Below, in pieces: positions 21,441 through 34,600 of a stretch of 64,000 nucleotides of DNA. The translations under genes were made by a program, and so were the position numbers. Source of the stretch: Melitaea cinxia. Its lineage: Eukaryota; Arthropoda; Insecta; Lepidoptera; Nymphalidae. Every line of letters begins with the position of its first letter. The first letter of the stretch is position 1. The stretch is from the NCBI RefSeq assembly GCF_905220565.1, contig NC_059419.1:3162001-3226000 (forward strand), given 5' to 3'. The notes beneath the pieces were generated by a model. The model searched no databases, had not been told where the DNA came from, and worked only from the letters and a program-made list of their open reading frames with translations.

Positions 21441-24056
21441 TTACCTTTATACGTAAGCTTAATAAAATTGCAAGTAAATGTATAGTGAGTGAATGGGCAT
21501 TGTCATGGCTTTATCGGGCTGGTGTTTATCTACGCTTGAGAAGTTAGTCTTGATTTGTGAACGACTAGAGGCAGGTTGTTAAGCAGAGAGTTAAGTTTGT
21601 CTTGCTTTATGAACTAGACGTACAATCGTACTTACATCGTACTATATCGTTTATTTAGTCGACTCGAAAAGTATATTCCTCTTTCGGGTTAGTGAATTTC
21701 TTTGCTGCAAAGATGCATAGATGATTTCGCCGTAAAGAATGAACACACGAAAGATATTTGATCATTGATTTAATGATAAAAATTGCTGGATTTCTAAAGA
21801 ACTATAATAAATTTGTTCTTATTAATATGTAAATCAGATAAAATTGTATGCAACCTGTATGTTTGATGCCGGAATTAAATAAATTTAGAGTTTCGATTAC
21901 AATACCCAGTTTCCTATACAAGTTTAATCACTAGGCCAAAGGCCTTATAATATGTTAAGTAATAAACAATTTATGCATGCTCTAATCGCATATGCGTTAA
22001 GTTTCGATGCAAATCGAGCACGCATCTCGTAATTTAATCAAGTGCATGCATAATCTAATATGTTGTGACTGCTTAATAAACATTTCGTATCATGCATATA
22101 ATTAAAATATAATTATTGAAATGTTTGGAAAGAAAATATTTGAAAAAATAATTCTAGCAGGTAATATAACTTGTCAGGCTGTATAGCTTATTATGTGAAA
22201 CAATCATCGCTTATGAGTTTTCCTTGTAAAGTCTACGATATGTAAAATATTTGCAGATGTGATAAAGTTATTTTAAATTGTGTTTAATAATTTGATGAAA
22301 GCAATTCTTATTCGTTTTATGATAAGAACTGATTTTACTTATAACCATGCAAATAACTAAAATGTTAATAACTTAAATAGGTTCGAAGTGGTTAATTACG
22401 ATTTTTTACATTTATAGAAAAATAACGAAAAAACCACTCAAATTACCAAATTCTCACTCACAGTTTTGGAGTCAATGTGTATAAAAAATATTTTCATAAT
22501 AACAGAATCGAGCAGCCCCGATAAAAACAAGGCCGGTTATGCAAAATATCAACAAGGGCACTGAGTTCCGTAGTAAATAACGTCAAAATAGCCATCAACG
22601 ATTTTAGGGGGAGGAAAGTTCGGCATGAAATTCGTATTAAAGAAGGTAAAACACCTACAACAGACCTATACTCACACCGTTGCGTAATCTGTAGTAATAT
22701 CCAAAGTTTAAAAGCGAATTTAAATTGTAAATAATACAATTAATTATAATTAAAAGTGACAAAGGTCACAAATACCTTTAATACATTGTAGTAAATACAT
22801 TACACCAGATAGATGAAGACATAGTTATAAGTAAGTCTATTTAAGTTATCAAACTGTATATACTAATGCCATCATCAAGAATTTATACCAAAGTACCCTA
22901 GGGTTAAATTTAGTAAAATAGTAGTTCAAATAAGTCTTATCTAAACGGACGAAAAGTTGACTAAGGGTCATAATGTAAAAAAGTAAAAAAGTTTAGGAAA
23001 GTCCATTATAAAAAAGGCCATGTATTTTGCCGTATTATGGCGGCTGTGCGAGTAAAGTCATAGGTAAAAGTAGCGTATACACCATATTGTAAATTTTAAA
23101 AGGAGCTTAAAATAAGGTGTTTAAGAATTTCATGATTGCTTATTCATTTATTCTATACTTCAATTTTACGACCAGTTGTGCCATTCTCCTCGTACAAGAT
23201 GTAGCCTTACGCTTTATGACCCATAAACTTTCCACTTTTACGATAATCTAACTAATGACAAAGCAATTTGCAAATAACTGGTGAATTAAGAAAATATTTT
23301 CATTGCATGTATTATGTTTATTGAAGCTACAGTAAAAATTTATTTTATGTTTAAAACTGTAGGTTCGATATACTCGTAAAATTTTTAATAAAATTTAATC
23401 ATTCTTCATAGATTAAAATAGTCTGAGATCTACCGCTCTACTCCACTGCAGATTGGCAAACAATTTCTCCCACCGCGATTAAATTGTTATCAGATATCAT
23501 AAAAATATATACCATAAAATTATACGTTTATTTTTTTAAAAAAGCGATACGGTGTAACAGGCGATCGCTATCAAGGTCCGAGCGAAGCGGCCGATTCCTT
23601 AATTTCGATAAGTAAAGAATCGATTAGCTAACGAAATGCAAATTTTTCATCGTTCAACCGAATTTCTTACGTCGAAGAAAACTTAAATTGGAATATCGAT
23701 CAGAGATATGAGTGTATGGTAAGTAATTTTATGGGAGACGTGATGGTAAGACGTGATTTGGAGACTTGAATGATGCGCTCATATTGCAGGGCTGTCAACC
23801 GTCAGAGTTAAAGCTAATTGTAAATAAATTGAAATTTTTTTGAGACTTGAAATTTGTTTGTGTATTTTTAAATAAATATAGTTTATTTTGATAAGTACCT
23901 GAAAAGGAATGCTACGCTGAATGAATTGTGGGTATTTTATTAATATTATTTTACAACTATAAATTAAATTAATAGTTTATTGAATCTGTATAGTTTATGA
24001 TAACTGCTAATGCGGCAGCAATATAGTAATTACCGGCAACTTTTCTGTAAAGTGTA
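21441..24056. other. Long interval without recognised elements
   Basis: About 2.6 kb of AT-rich sequence. Open frames at 22494-22739 (minus) and an overlapping one on the plus strand have no recognisable family. Confidence 0.5.
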
Positions 24057-24185
24057 TATCTATACTAATACTACAAATTATTATATATTATTTTATAAAT
24101 TCATTTTTAAAAAATATTATAAATTGTTTTTGTATCGGATAGTCCTTTTATCGAGGACGACTATAGTCTATATAATAGATTAGTT
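24057..24185 (+). repeat. Helitron-like element, decayed 5' part
   Basis: It starts atctatactaatactacaaa. About 80 bases on it has gatagtccttttatcgagga and ctatagtctatataatagat, the order seen in Helitron-like copies (tagatagcccatttatcgag, ctataggctatatatc). The 3' end is not found. Confidence 0.45.
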
Positions 24186-24431
24186 TATTTTTCCTTAAAT
24201 AAACATGGGTGTGGCCGCGGGTTAGAGCTAGTGTTCGAGAAACCGAGTTGACATAGAATCGAAGGTATCCATTCGTACAGACAAATTGAGCAATCTTTAA
24301 ATTATTTCGTCCTGATCTTCGAGTATAACGACACAAAACAAGAGTGACAAGGAAAGTTTGCGAAGACGTAACTCATGTTGATGTCAATATGGACATCACG
24401 CAATTGGCGTTGGCGTATCCCCACTGTCTTC

Positions 24432-24610
24432 AACTATATATAAATAAAAATGAATGTTGCTAAGCGTATAACTCGAGAATGGCATGACCAATACGGCAAT
24501 TTTTTTTTGTGTGTTGCTTAAGGCCCACGGAAGGTTTTAATACTTAAAAAAAATCAAGTAAAATCTGTATAAATAAAAACTATTAACTTTTGGCAGAACG
24601 AAGTCTGTCC
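24432..24610 (+). repeat. Helitron-like element, 5' part
   Basis: The start ctatatataaataaaaatga, the phrase cgtataactcgagaatggca, and ggcaatttttttttgtgtgt followed by ggaaggttttaat are the usual beginning of another small lepidopteran Helitron-like sub-family. The right limit is approximate. Confidence 0.45.
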
Positions 24611-24761
24611 GGGCATAACTATATTACAGTAATTATTGTGGAACAGATAGTGTAGACTAATTATGTAAAAAATAATAGTAATTTAAATGTGTAGTACGGT
24701 GTTCCTTAATTATAGCGTTTATATTTTAAGTTTTGTTATATGCAAACACGGTTTGTTATAT

Positions 24762-24935
24762 GCACCGCGCGGTTTCGTCCGCGTTAATTTGTACTAAAAT
24801 ATAATATAGCCTACAGCCTTTGTTGGAAAATAAACTATCCAACGCAATAAGATTTTTTCAATTCTGATTAGTAGTTCCTAAGATAACGCCTTTAACCAAA
24901 CAATTAAACTTTTCAGCTTTATTAGTATCAACTTT
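24762..24935 (-). repeat. Helitron-like element, decayed
   Basis: The start caccgcgcggtttcgtccgc matches the complementary 3' end region of the family (cgcgacttcgtccgcg in intact copies). Then follow atatagcctacagcctttgt and ttctgattagtagttcctaa and a cagctttattagtatcaact end. The CTAG terminus is lost, and the cttttcagctt end is duplicated. Confidence 0.5.
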
Positions 24936-25078
24936 TCAGCTTACAAGTACTGGATAGAAACAATGACGGGCCAACTAAAATGATTATTTTATTTTGTTAT
25001 CATCTTACTAACAATAACTAACATAGATTATAAGTAAATATTGTTAACAAACTAATACACTAGGGATATTCACGTCTG

Positions 25079-25126
25079 AAATAAACGCTTATTATTCTTA
25101 TTATTATTATTATTATTTTATTATAT
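25079..25126 (+). repeat. (TTA)n after a LINE-like tail
   Basis: The sequence gaaataaacgcttattattc runs into a TTA repeat. An AATAAA signal before a trinucleotide tail suggests the 3' end of a non-LTR element on the plus strand. The upstream part is unrecognised. Confidence 0.4.
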
Positions 25127-25790
25127 AAGAATAGATTAAATTTTAATACATTGTTAAAAAATAGTTTTTCTATCCCATAAAACTTCATCTTTGGTATCGC
25201 AATTTATAAGAATTTAATAACCAATGTGATGCATCCTTGTAAAAGTGTTCGAAAATTTTACAAGCATATCAATCTCTTTGATAAAGAGGAAATTTTATAG
25301 GGAATAATTTTTTTAGTAATGTGATATTACGACTTTCAAGCTGATAATTATATACTTGTGTAGACTGCCATAATTTTAGCACTGGTAGCCAGTTTTAATC
25401 AGATACTATACGTTGAAATCTTTAGCAGCATCACTGGCTATACTTAAAATTGGAACACTTGCCCGAAATCGGGCATTTTGCAATAATCGCGCTGTTATTG
25501 TGCGATCGATTGCCCTTTCTGTAATAGATGTATATCATCTCTTGTTCTCAAAATATGTTTATTGAAAATTGCTTGAAAACAATTTATCAGTAACAACTGA
25601 TACTAATTAAACACTCACAAGCGCAATCTTACAGTAACATTACAACAAACAAACAAACATACTCCCCACTTTTTTAACGGTATTCAACTCTTTTTTTTTA
25701 ATGTAAACCTCGATTTTTTTTTATTAAATAAAGGTTTTTTCGTATTTTCTAGTAAGAAGTTGCACTAAAATATTTTTGGTTTAAATAAAA
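25127..25790. other. AT-rich interval, nothing recognised
   Basis: No shared repeat or coding frame was seen. Confidence 0.5.
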
Positions 25791-25791
25791 C

Positions 25792-25888
25792 CATGAGTTC
25801 ACTCCATTTTTGGCGTAAACTTGTGGAGGCCTATGTCCAGCTATGGACTGTAATAGGCTGAAATGATGGTGATGATGATGATGATGAT
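25792..25888 (+). mobile_element. SINE-like family A, 3' tail with (ATG)n
   Basis: A severely 5'-truncated copy holds only catgagttcactccattttt, ggaggcctatgtccagctat and gtaataggctgaaatgatgg. It is followed by the clearest ATG/TGA trinucleotide tail in the window. This tail type is typical of RTE-mobilised elements. Confidence 0.85.
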
Positions 25889-28614
25889 TTGTGGTTAAAT
25901 TTTTTTAAATAGTAAAAAATAACTTCCCGACGCTTTTCATTGGTTTTTCTGTCTCCAAAACGGGTGAATCCAACAAAGAAACTCGTTACATTTTTATCTT
26001 TTACTTTAAAAATGAGAAAATAGTGTCTCTTGGTAAATTTTAATGAATAATATTGATTAATTTGAAAAAATATACCTATAGAAAAATAATAAAAGTAAAC
26101 TAGTTAATCCCGTCGATTCTTCATTTCGCATATTTCACGTATAAAATGGTAATTCGCTCAAGAACTTTTTACTGAAAATCGCGTATATGCAAATCGGGCA
26201 TTGCTCGCCAATCATTTGTCGATAATACCGTTCATTCAGTTATAAATTTAAATGTTCAATGTTATTTTCATTTATAGACGCTAGTTGAAGGATTTTTGTT
26301 GAGATATCTGGTGATCTTATCTGGAATTAATTTCATCCTTCTAACTGAATATCGATATAAGATCCGTAGTGTGAAACTGACCCCGAGTTTACGTTCTGAT
26401 AAGTATTGGGATATGTTCCTTTAAGCTGTTTAATTGTAATTTCAAAGTAGTTCAGTGATGAGAATGATTGATCTGGTCTCGCTGTGTTTACATAGTATAT
26501 ATGGTAAGTATATTTTTGAGGAATTAGGTATATGATATTCTGAAAAATGCTGAATTACGAGGAGTACATTGCTTTCTATCGTAAATGTCTTTGTTTATTT
26601 TTATTGTATCTCGGTTTATCTCGATGAGCCATAAGTTTGACCATTTTACTATACACTCTAACTATCTTAAAACTATATTTTATAATGCATTCGCGGTGTA
26701 CAAAATGTGTAAATTAATTAATAAATTAAAAATATTTAATGTTCAATTGATAATTAAAATAATGGATAGAAATATTTAGCTTAGATTTATTTACCTCGAT
26801 TTAAACTTGATTTGGTATATCATACACTCGTCATAAAATTCTACACGTAAAAAAAATTAATTGAAAATTCACGTTAATAGCTTATTGGGAATATAAAAAT
26901 ATTAAATTGCCTCGCGTACACATAAATATCGCTGTATTTTTTCTACTAGTACATGTAAAAAGGTAAAAATAATATGCTTTTACTAAATTAAATTTAAAAC
27001 AAATATTACGTACGAAATTTACTAAACATTTTCACGACCCAGAAATATGGAGGATGTTAAAATTTACACAAAACCGCAGCATTCTTCGTTATGACATAAA
27101 TAAATAATTAAAAACCTAGGCGTAACATTAAAGTTAGTAAGTATAAAGGAAATAGTTACAAAGTTTACATAATGGGTGTATTACATATTTTGTTTGACAA
27201 AGCTGCATCAGAGTTAATTAAAAACTATCTATATACTAGTAATACTATGTCATAGAGGTCGTTGAGTGTACAGTGCGTTCGTAGTAAGCAAGTTGTGTAA
27301 TATCTCCGCGTTATTTTCGATCCTGTGGGAATATTGGATAAAAAAAAGTGTAGTGTTATTTTGTATTTCAAGCTATCTACGTAACGAGTTTCATTACAAT
27401 TAGTTAAGTAGTTTTTACGTGAATGAGTAATAAACATGCATGCATCTTTACAAACTTTCACATATATATAATACTATTAAGATTGAGTTTCAATCAACAA
27501 AACTTTTGTGTTTTACCTTTACCGTAGTTAATAATATGTGATAATCGCAGAGTTGCACGAAAAGAAATTAAAATTTAAGTCGTGATTAAACTAATTTAAT
27601 CGCAAGAATCACTACAAGAGGGATGTGAACAACCTATGGCGGTGTTAACTTACCTTTAAAACTAAGTGCCTTAAAGAGAAGCTAATTCTACGTTAATTTT
27701 AAATTTTATATGTTAAAGTACCCGCGACTTCTTGCATCAAGTGTATTTATAAAGTGTCTCTTCGTCAGTTTGGTGAATGTACATTCAATGTTTTAAGTTA
27801 CTCGTAGTGGGAATGGGACATACGGAATTTTTCGAACTAAACCAAACATCTTGAAGTATTTACGGATTTTAACACTAGAAGTAAAAGTGCAGATACAGTT
27901 TTTCTTTAAATATATATTTAGACAAGGCTGAAAAAGTATATCTAATGCTTTTCTTTTTAACCATAAACCAGTTTTATCTGTCAAATATTTCAATTCGCAA
28001 TCTGTTAAAAGAAAATTTGTTAGTCTGTTTTACCTTGATGATAAAGCCTATCAGTAACTTGTTTCTGCAGTATTTGCGTGTAAAATAATAAACTATCCCT
28101 TAAAATGTGAGCTACGGGAGATAATGGCACGTGTCAATGTGTCCGTTAATGTGTATCGTATTAACTCATAAACAACAGCTAAGTTCCATTTTGTTCGTTT
28201 TCCTAACAATAGATTTTTCTTTTATGTTTCTATGTGTAATTTAATACTTTATAGCACAGTAATGGACTCTCTGTTGTTTCGTATTTCATAAAAGGATACT
28301 GAAAATAATGTCTAAACTAAATATATCTTGTAGAATATGCATTCATAATATTAGTACTAAATTTGGAGTAGATAGTAGTGTGAGTAGTAATTATAATGTT
28401 AGCTGTCACAGATTTGATCCACAAGGAAAATATTTGAATTTTTAATACCTAGTATTTGACCCGACAACTTAATTATTTGTGTATAATGAACTGATATGTG
28501 ACTTGCTCCGAAAGCCACCATCAGCTTTCTTCGACAACTTATTTATTATTTATTTATTCATAGTAAAAATATGTAATAATAAATTTATAATCAAATCTTT
28601 TATTTTAGTTAAAA
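25889..28614. other. Long interval without recognised elements
   Basis: About 2.7 kb of AT-rich sequence. Open frames of 60-80 codons (26585-26779 plus; 27225-27461 and 27793-27993 minus) have no family resemblance and AT-driven composition. Confidence 0.5.
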
Positions 28615-28772
28615 TATTATATATTCTTTATTGCACTTTAAAATCATAATTATAAATCCGTTTATTAATTTTTTTGGCAAGGGCGGTCTTATATATATAT
28701 AAGATAGATATCTACCAGTCTAGTCATGGTGGTGAGAAAACAATATTACCGCGGGACACAGTAGTACAAGAG
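28615..28772 (-). repeat. LINE 3' UTR remnant, CR1/jockey type
   Basis: The sequence tatattctttattgcacttt, ttggcaagggcggtctta, ctaccagtctagtcatggtg and cgcgggacacagtagtacaa parallels the 3' UTR at 55340-55490 (ctttattgcact, ggcaaaggtggactta, ccagtcaaccaatggtcatg, gcgggggacacagtgcaaga). It is oriented minus and 5'-truncated. A TA run sits at the 3' side. Confidence 0.6.
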
Positions 28773-29806
28773 CCTTAAAGCAACGAACGGTTATTAATAA
28801 TTAAATAAGTCATTAACTTTAAATACTATGTACTGCTCATAACTTAACACAAAACGGCTCATGTATGTACATACTGCTACGCATCAAATTACTTTGATAA
28901 TAGTGTTGTAGCACTATGGTCTGTATACATCCAAGTTAATAATTACTGGTGCTAGAATTACCATGTATACGAAGAGTAGACAATAAAGCCTTCTAATCTT
29001 GTTAGAGCATTGTCGGTAGGTGTTGTCTATACTGATCGTCGCTTTGATCATTTGAAGGATAAATTACATTACTAATCCTGTTTAATTAATAGTAACTAAT
29101 GAACTGTTAGCTAACACAATTAGTAGTATATACTTGATATTGACCTGTAGTGCTATGTACATATAGGCTATTGGGGCATTGGCTGTGAGTACATTGGGTT
29201 TGGCTGTAAAAGATCATTGGGTATAGGAGCATTGGTTATTGGAAAAATGGCTGCTGTTTGGCTTAGTTTTAGTCTGTTTTGGTCCATGGAAGAGCTTAAA
29301 ATAATCCATTCAATTCGTCTTCGAATTCATACTGAGGCATACAATTCACCATAGTATTTTCTGGTGATTTTTCTTCACCGACAGGCTTTTGATAACACGT
29401 TGATACTGATGTTACAGCCACTGGCAGACGCTGAGGTGTTTGTGTTTGCAGGTTCTTTTTTCTTCTTCTCAACACAGAAATACGCGTACATATGTATACG
29501 ACACACATACGTATATTTAACATATTAATCATAGACCAAAATGAAAGAAATTAAAAAAAATTAAATATGCGTTTTTTCTACGCTATTTGAAATACAGTCG
29601 GTACTACTAGAGTAAGAAGAAGCTACGCAAAAATAAACCAATGTACATATATTACCCTATTCCGTATCCGCTATAAATATGAAACACTTCGATCGTAACT
29701 CGCCTTGGAAACTTAAAAGGGATCGTGAATGAAAATCTTGTATTATCAGCTATATTGTGTACTGTATTTGTATAAGTAGTAACTGTATTTGGTTTATAGA
29801 ATACTT
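28773..29806. other. Interval without recognised elements
   Basis: AT-rich sequence. The minus-strand open frame at 29296-29532 (78 codons) has no recognisable domain. The short phrase attggg/attggttattgg repeats loosely at 29168-29250. Confidence 0.45.
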
Positions 29807-29820
29807 GGGGGGGGGGGGGG
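29807..29820 (+). repeat. Poly(G)14 run
   Basis: Fourteen consecutive G bases on the plus strand are unusual in this AT-rich context. It is a possible quadruplex former and a likely site of sequencing or assembly length error. Confidence 0.95.
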
Positions 29821-29827
29821 TATATCT

Positions 29828-29965
29828 AGACTGATATTATAAAACTGAAAAATTCGTTTCTTTAAACGCGCTAATTTAAAGAATTGCTGGTCCGAATTGA
29901 TTTTTTTTTGTGTTGTATATAGGTGGCCATTTTTCGAGAAAAGCTGTACCTAAACTATTTATGGG
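29828..29965 (+). repeat. Helitron-like element, 5' part
   Basis: The sequence agactgatattataaaactg, gcgctaatttaaagaattgc, gtccgaattgattttttttt and cgagaaaagctgtacctaaa follows the start of the copy at 9774. It sits immediately 3' of the G14 run. The 3' part is missing. Confidence 0.5.
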
Positions 29966-30179
29966 AAGGTAGAATACAGTGGAATAAACTGTAATTGTAA
30001 TTTTAACTTGTAATTTTTTTATTATTTAAGTACATTCACTACAACCACGGACCCCAATTTACCCGTACTTTTTTCAAACAAGTTGCGTCACGCTTACCAT
30101 ACAGGCTCTTTATTATGTATGAGTGAGTACAGATCGACAATCCATTGACTGCCTATAGTCTTTTCGCTTTTAGAAAATA

Positions 30180-30350
30180 GTAATTATAATAATAATAAAG
30201 ACGTTTATTCACCAAGCATAGAAAAAAACAAAAGATTTCTTAAAGTCCGATTTACAGAGATTTTAGAAAAAAATGCTGGTGAAAAAAGGTCGTAGACTCA
30301 GTTTATAGCTGCTTTTCAGTTTGCACCTTTACAATTTCTGCCAGCACAGG
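30180..30350 (-). repeat. Probable non-LTR 3' tail with (TAA)n
   Basis: The sequence ataataataataaagacgtt then tattcaccaagcatag resembles the reverse complement of a retroelement end with a microsatellite tail. No coding part is present. This is a weak call. Confidence 0.3.
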
Positions 30351-30985
30351 ACGTCAGCTTTACATTTAAAAACTAAATATAGGAACGTAATATGTAGCAT
30401 TAACAAAGTATATGAGAATAGTAATAAATAAATGTAGTGAATCTACGTTGTCATTTAGATAAGCCCCGTTCAAATTGACCAATTGAAGAAAGCCAGTCAA
30501 AGAGGCGTTAGGAAAGAAAGGTTTAAAATTGGAGCATTAGATCCAGAGATAAGAATGTTAAATCAAACTATTTACCGTTATCATATTATTATAGATATTT
30601 TATTTTAAATCCTATTATATTTTCACCTAATATCAATAAATTATTATGCGTCTGTGCTGATTTATATTGCCTCGCTAACGAACTGTAACACAAAACTTGT
30701 CGTAAAATATGTTGTCTATAAATGTTTCTACGACTTGATAAAGTTACACGAGCTACCATTTTTAACTGTAAATGGCATCGCTACTAAATTGATGCTTCTT
30801 AATAAAATATAATGTTTTAAAGTTTGGGCCAAACTAGCGTATGCGTAAAGCATAGATGGGTAAATGATCAAAAACATAATATCAATAATAATTATAAATG
30901 ACATTCTAAAGCAATAAGAGAAGGCTATTGGCATGGCATTTAATAAAGCAGAAGGAATAAAGTTTAGTTTACATTAAATGTCTTA
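30351..30985. other. AT-rich interval, nothing recognised
   Basis: Ends at the target duplication of the family B SINE. Confidence 0.5.
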
Positions 30986-30993
30986 TGTCAATA

Positions 30994-31675
30994 CGCTTCA
31001 GCCTGTAATATCCCACTGCTGGGCTTAGGCCTCTTTCCCAATGTAGGAGAAGGATCAGAGCTTAATCCACCACGGTGCTCCAATGCGGGTTGGCGGATAC
31101 ATTCTCTACTATGAGTAACGATCGCTATCTGTGCTGTGTGGCTACGGCACAAAAAAGAATATAGCCACCCCCTTTCTTCCCGTGGGTGTCGTAAGAGGCG
31201 ACTAAGGGATAACAAAGTTCCACTACCACCTTGGAACTTAAGAAGCCGACCGATGGCGGGATAACCATCTAACCGCTGGCTTTGAAACAACAGGCCGAAG
31301 ACGGGCAGCAGCGTCTTAGGTGCGAAAAAGCCAGCCCTGCGGTCACCAACCCGCCTGCCCAGCGTGGTGACTATGGGCAACACACATGAGTTCACGCATT
31401 TTTGGCGCGAACTTGTGGAGGCCTATGTCCAGCAGTGAACTGCAATAGGCTGGAATGATGATCTGGGGTACATGATAACAACCGGGATCGACGGCTTAAC
31501 GTGGTCTACGAGGCACGCTGGGGAGACCCACAAGGACTGCACAGACACCTAAGCCACGACAAGTATCTGTATGGCTAATACAAATGTTTGCCATGTCATC
31601 ATCATTGTTTGCCATGTGCGGGGATCGAACCCGCAACAGCCACAAACCAATGCTGTGACCATTGCGCCAACGCGT
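30994..31675 (-). mobile_element. SINE family B, full length, split by a family A insertion
   Basis: The left piece (30994-31126) starts cgcttcagcctgtaatatcc and runs to gagtaacgatcgct. The right piece (31466-31675) resumes with gggtacatgataacaaccgg and ends with the head (cgaacccgcaacagccac, tgcgccaacgcgttg). An 8-bp repeat tgtcaata flanks the whole (30986-30993, 31676-31683). The tRNA-like promoter is at the right end, reading leftwards. The interruption is a family A element in the opposite direction. Open frames crossing it are artefacts. Confidence 0.9.
31132..31460 (+). mobile_element. SINE-like family A nested in family B
   Basis: It runs from tgctgtgtggctacggcaca to the tail caataggctggaatgatg. 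A 5-bp repeat atctg flanks it (31127-31131, 31461-31465) and is present once in the reconstructed host site, so the boundaries are clear. All family blocks are present. The antisense strand is open across it and into the host repeat (30988-31395), which is not a gene. Confidence 0.92.
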
Positions 31676-31683
31676 TGTCAATA

Positions 31684-34600
31684 ACGTAAATATAACTTTC
31701 AAAATATGGTAACTTTTGTAGATAAATGATTCTTGTCCTCTTCAAATACTTTTTACTTAAGAAAGCCTGTTTATTGATATAAATAAACCGTTTTAGGCTA
31801 TAACACAAAAAAAACGTTACAATAACTATACAGTACATACAAATTCGCACGACACACATATTGTCAAATATAAATCACTTTAAATTTACAAATCTGATTT
31901 GAATAATCATCATAACCGCACAATAATAACGAAATTAATCCCGGAATCCCGAAGTGAAGGGCAAAGCCACACACAATAAGAGCTTTAGTACCAGATTCCA
32001 CGTGGACAGTCCCGGTACCTTTATCCCGGGATAAGCCTATAAGGCGAACAAAACAACCTGCAGTGTTTGTAAGATGCGGGATCAATTTAAATTGCTACTT
32101 CTAGATTTTTTATTACGTAAATGTTTGGTGCTTGGCTACTTTTTTGGATTAGAGTAATACTATGTATTATAGTTATATTTATTACTTAAGAAACGATATA
32201 AATCCCGTTTGATATAAAAAATGGAAGTGAAATAGTAACGCAGAAAAGTAATGCCACCAGTTTTGACGCTAATGTTTTATCGCGCAATGTCTCTTGCGAA
32301 AAAGAGATAGGTAAACATATTTTTCAACATTTTGATAATATTGTTCTTTATTAGTCACTAGTAAACTCAACTCGTGCTGCGGATGATACACTTTTTTTTT
32401 ATATTTGAAATAACCATAGATATGAAGAAACAAAATAAATAAAGAATTAAATCCTGTGGTGTGGTGTGGTATGTAGCCTGGAGACATAGTAAACTCAAAA
32501 ACGTCAAGACTGGTATATAATATCTATTCAACCAACAACAAAAAAAAAACAAATTCAGAATAAAAGATGGAACAATATTTCAACAAATTCCTTATTCAAA
32601 CATGTCAGTTATCGAATTGTAAATGAGAAATATTTAATTATAATGTACAGTCACAACGTTGCACCTAATAAATTGACGTCATTACTTTTACGAGCGCGGT
32701 TCGAATTCCGAACGTTATTTACTGCTTGTAACCTTATACGGAACAGTTAGCGGTTATCGAGATAAGAACAATAAAACTTAAGTATTTTGTGCTTATATGT
32801 GCCTTTTTTATTTAGTGTTTTTCTTTTATTGTGTGTGATTGTGTGGGTGAGTCACACACACTCAAGTTTTTGTTTGTGTATTATTTTTTTAGTTTTTAGT
32901 TGCCCATGCCGTTTGTACTACATAAAACATTTGTTTTATTATTGGCGTGTGTTTTTTACGATAATTTATCTTCAGACCAGCAGTTCTAAGACTGTCTAGA
33001 ATCGCTAGTATGGTCAGACACTGACAGCTTTTTAGTGTTATAAATATATTAAGCATATACTATATATTATATTACGTGTTATTTTTAATTCAAAATAAAG
33101 TGATAGAGATTTATCGTTATGTGTATCGAGACATTGCTGGATACATTTTCATTCAGTCTTTTAAGTTTTAATTCTTAGATACTTTGCCGTTGTCTAAATA
33201 AAAATAAGGTATTAATGTTAGGTTTTTACTAAAGTTTTTAGATATAACGATTTAATAAGCACTACGTGTTTTTACAATGATATTTTAATGTATTTTATAT
33301 TTTTTTGAGTGTGGGAAGCAATTTATGCTTCGAAGAAAAACCATTAAAATACATTTATTAATAAATTAATGTTAGCTTGTCTACAATAATTGGAATTTGA
33401 AATTATAAAAGTTTTCATTTCATATTATCTGTGGTGAATTGAAGAAAGTATTTTCGTCTCGCTTGTACGGAGCCAATCAGAAGGTAAAAGCTATATTTGT
33501 TGTATCACAATGTTTGCTCGTTTGCGATACAGGGTGGTGGGACACTGGCGGAATATTAAGTGATTTCTATTAGTTTGCTGGTGTGTTTGGTTAGACATAC
33601 GATTCTTTTTTTATCATCCTATCATTGTTGATATTATAGGGGATAAGATTTTTGAAGGTCGATCCATTGTATTCTTTCGTCTTAGTATTTTTTTTAAATG
33701 GGCTTAATATAAACAGATGATACATAGTTCTGTAAATCATACGGTTGTATGGCGTCTAGATGTTTATCCACAAATACAGACTAACTGACTCACACTTTGC
33801 AAGCAATATTGTAAAGCAAACTTGTCAAAAACTTCACCACGACTATAGTTGCTTCACTCAAAACTGACACTTAAATCCAATACATTATCTTTAATTAATG
33901 TATTAAACATTACATATCAAAAGATGTCATTTTTGCTAAATATAAATACGAATGCGTTTCTTATCTTGTCCAAATAAATTGTTCCGAATCTAATTTTATT
34001 GACAACCCTAAATACTCTGTATAAAAGTTCTCTCAATTATGTATGAGAAGATTATTGTTGGCGATGTTGAAATATTTGTAAGACAGTAAATCGTTTAGTT
34101 TATGCATTGCGAATATCGTTTGTAGGGTAATAAGGTGTTCGCTTTGTATCGTGCGTGCTCGGCTTAAGAATGTACGGTCTAGACCGTAGATGAGGGTTTG
34201 GATGTAAGCTGAAGCGGGAACGGGACCGGGATCGTTTTAATATAATTTTTGTAAATAAAAATAAGTCGTTAAATGTGTTGCGCGAAACTTGTATACTGAA
34301 TGGCTGGATCAATTTGGATTTTTTTTAAGTTTTCTAATACTTTGTAGAGTAGTAGGTTTTTATGGAATGGTAAGTTAAAAGAATCGCTCATAAAATTGGA
34401 AAAGTTCAGAACATGTAACGTTCATTTCCACGCGCAAGACAGAACAACGCCTGTTAAATGAAGATTGAAAAGAATTATTATTTTCGCCTTACAATTATTG
34501 TAACCAATTTTTAGTACTAAGGTTACAAATCAGTACGTACGAGTTTTTTATTGTGGTTATACTACGATTTATTTTCGTTGAGTGTAAAACGATTTTAGGT

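Noticed and set aside
22494..22739. Overlapping open frames on both strands
   Set aside because: The plus frame (about 65 codons, no start) and the minus frame have no recognised motif. Probably chance.
30988..31395. 135-codon open frame, the longest in the window
   Set aside because: It runs across the junction of two nested repeats. Its core is the antisense of the family A element, also present in other copies, so it is not a gene of its own.
32699..32711. B-box-like ggttcgaattccg as a tRNA gene
   Set aside because: No A box or acceptor-stem pairing is visible; the motif is partly palindromic and may be chance.
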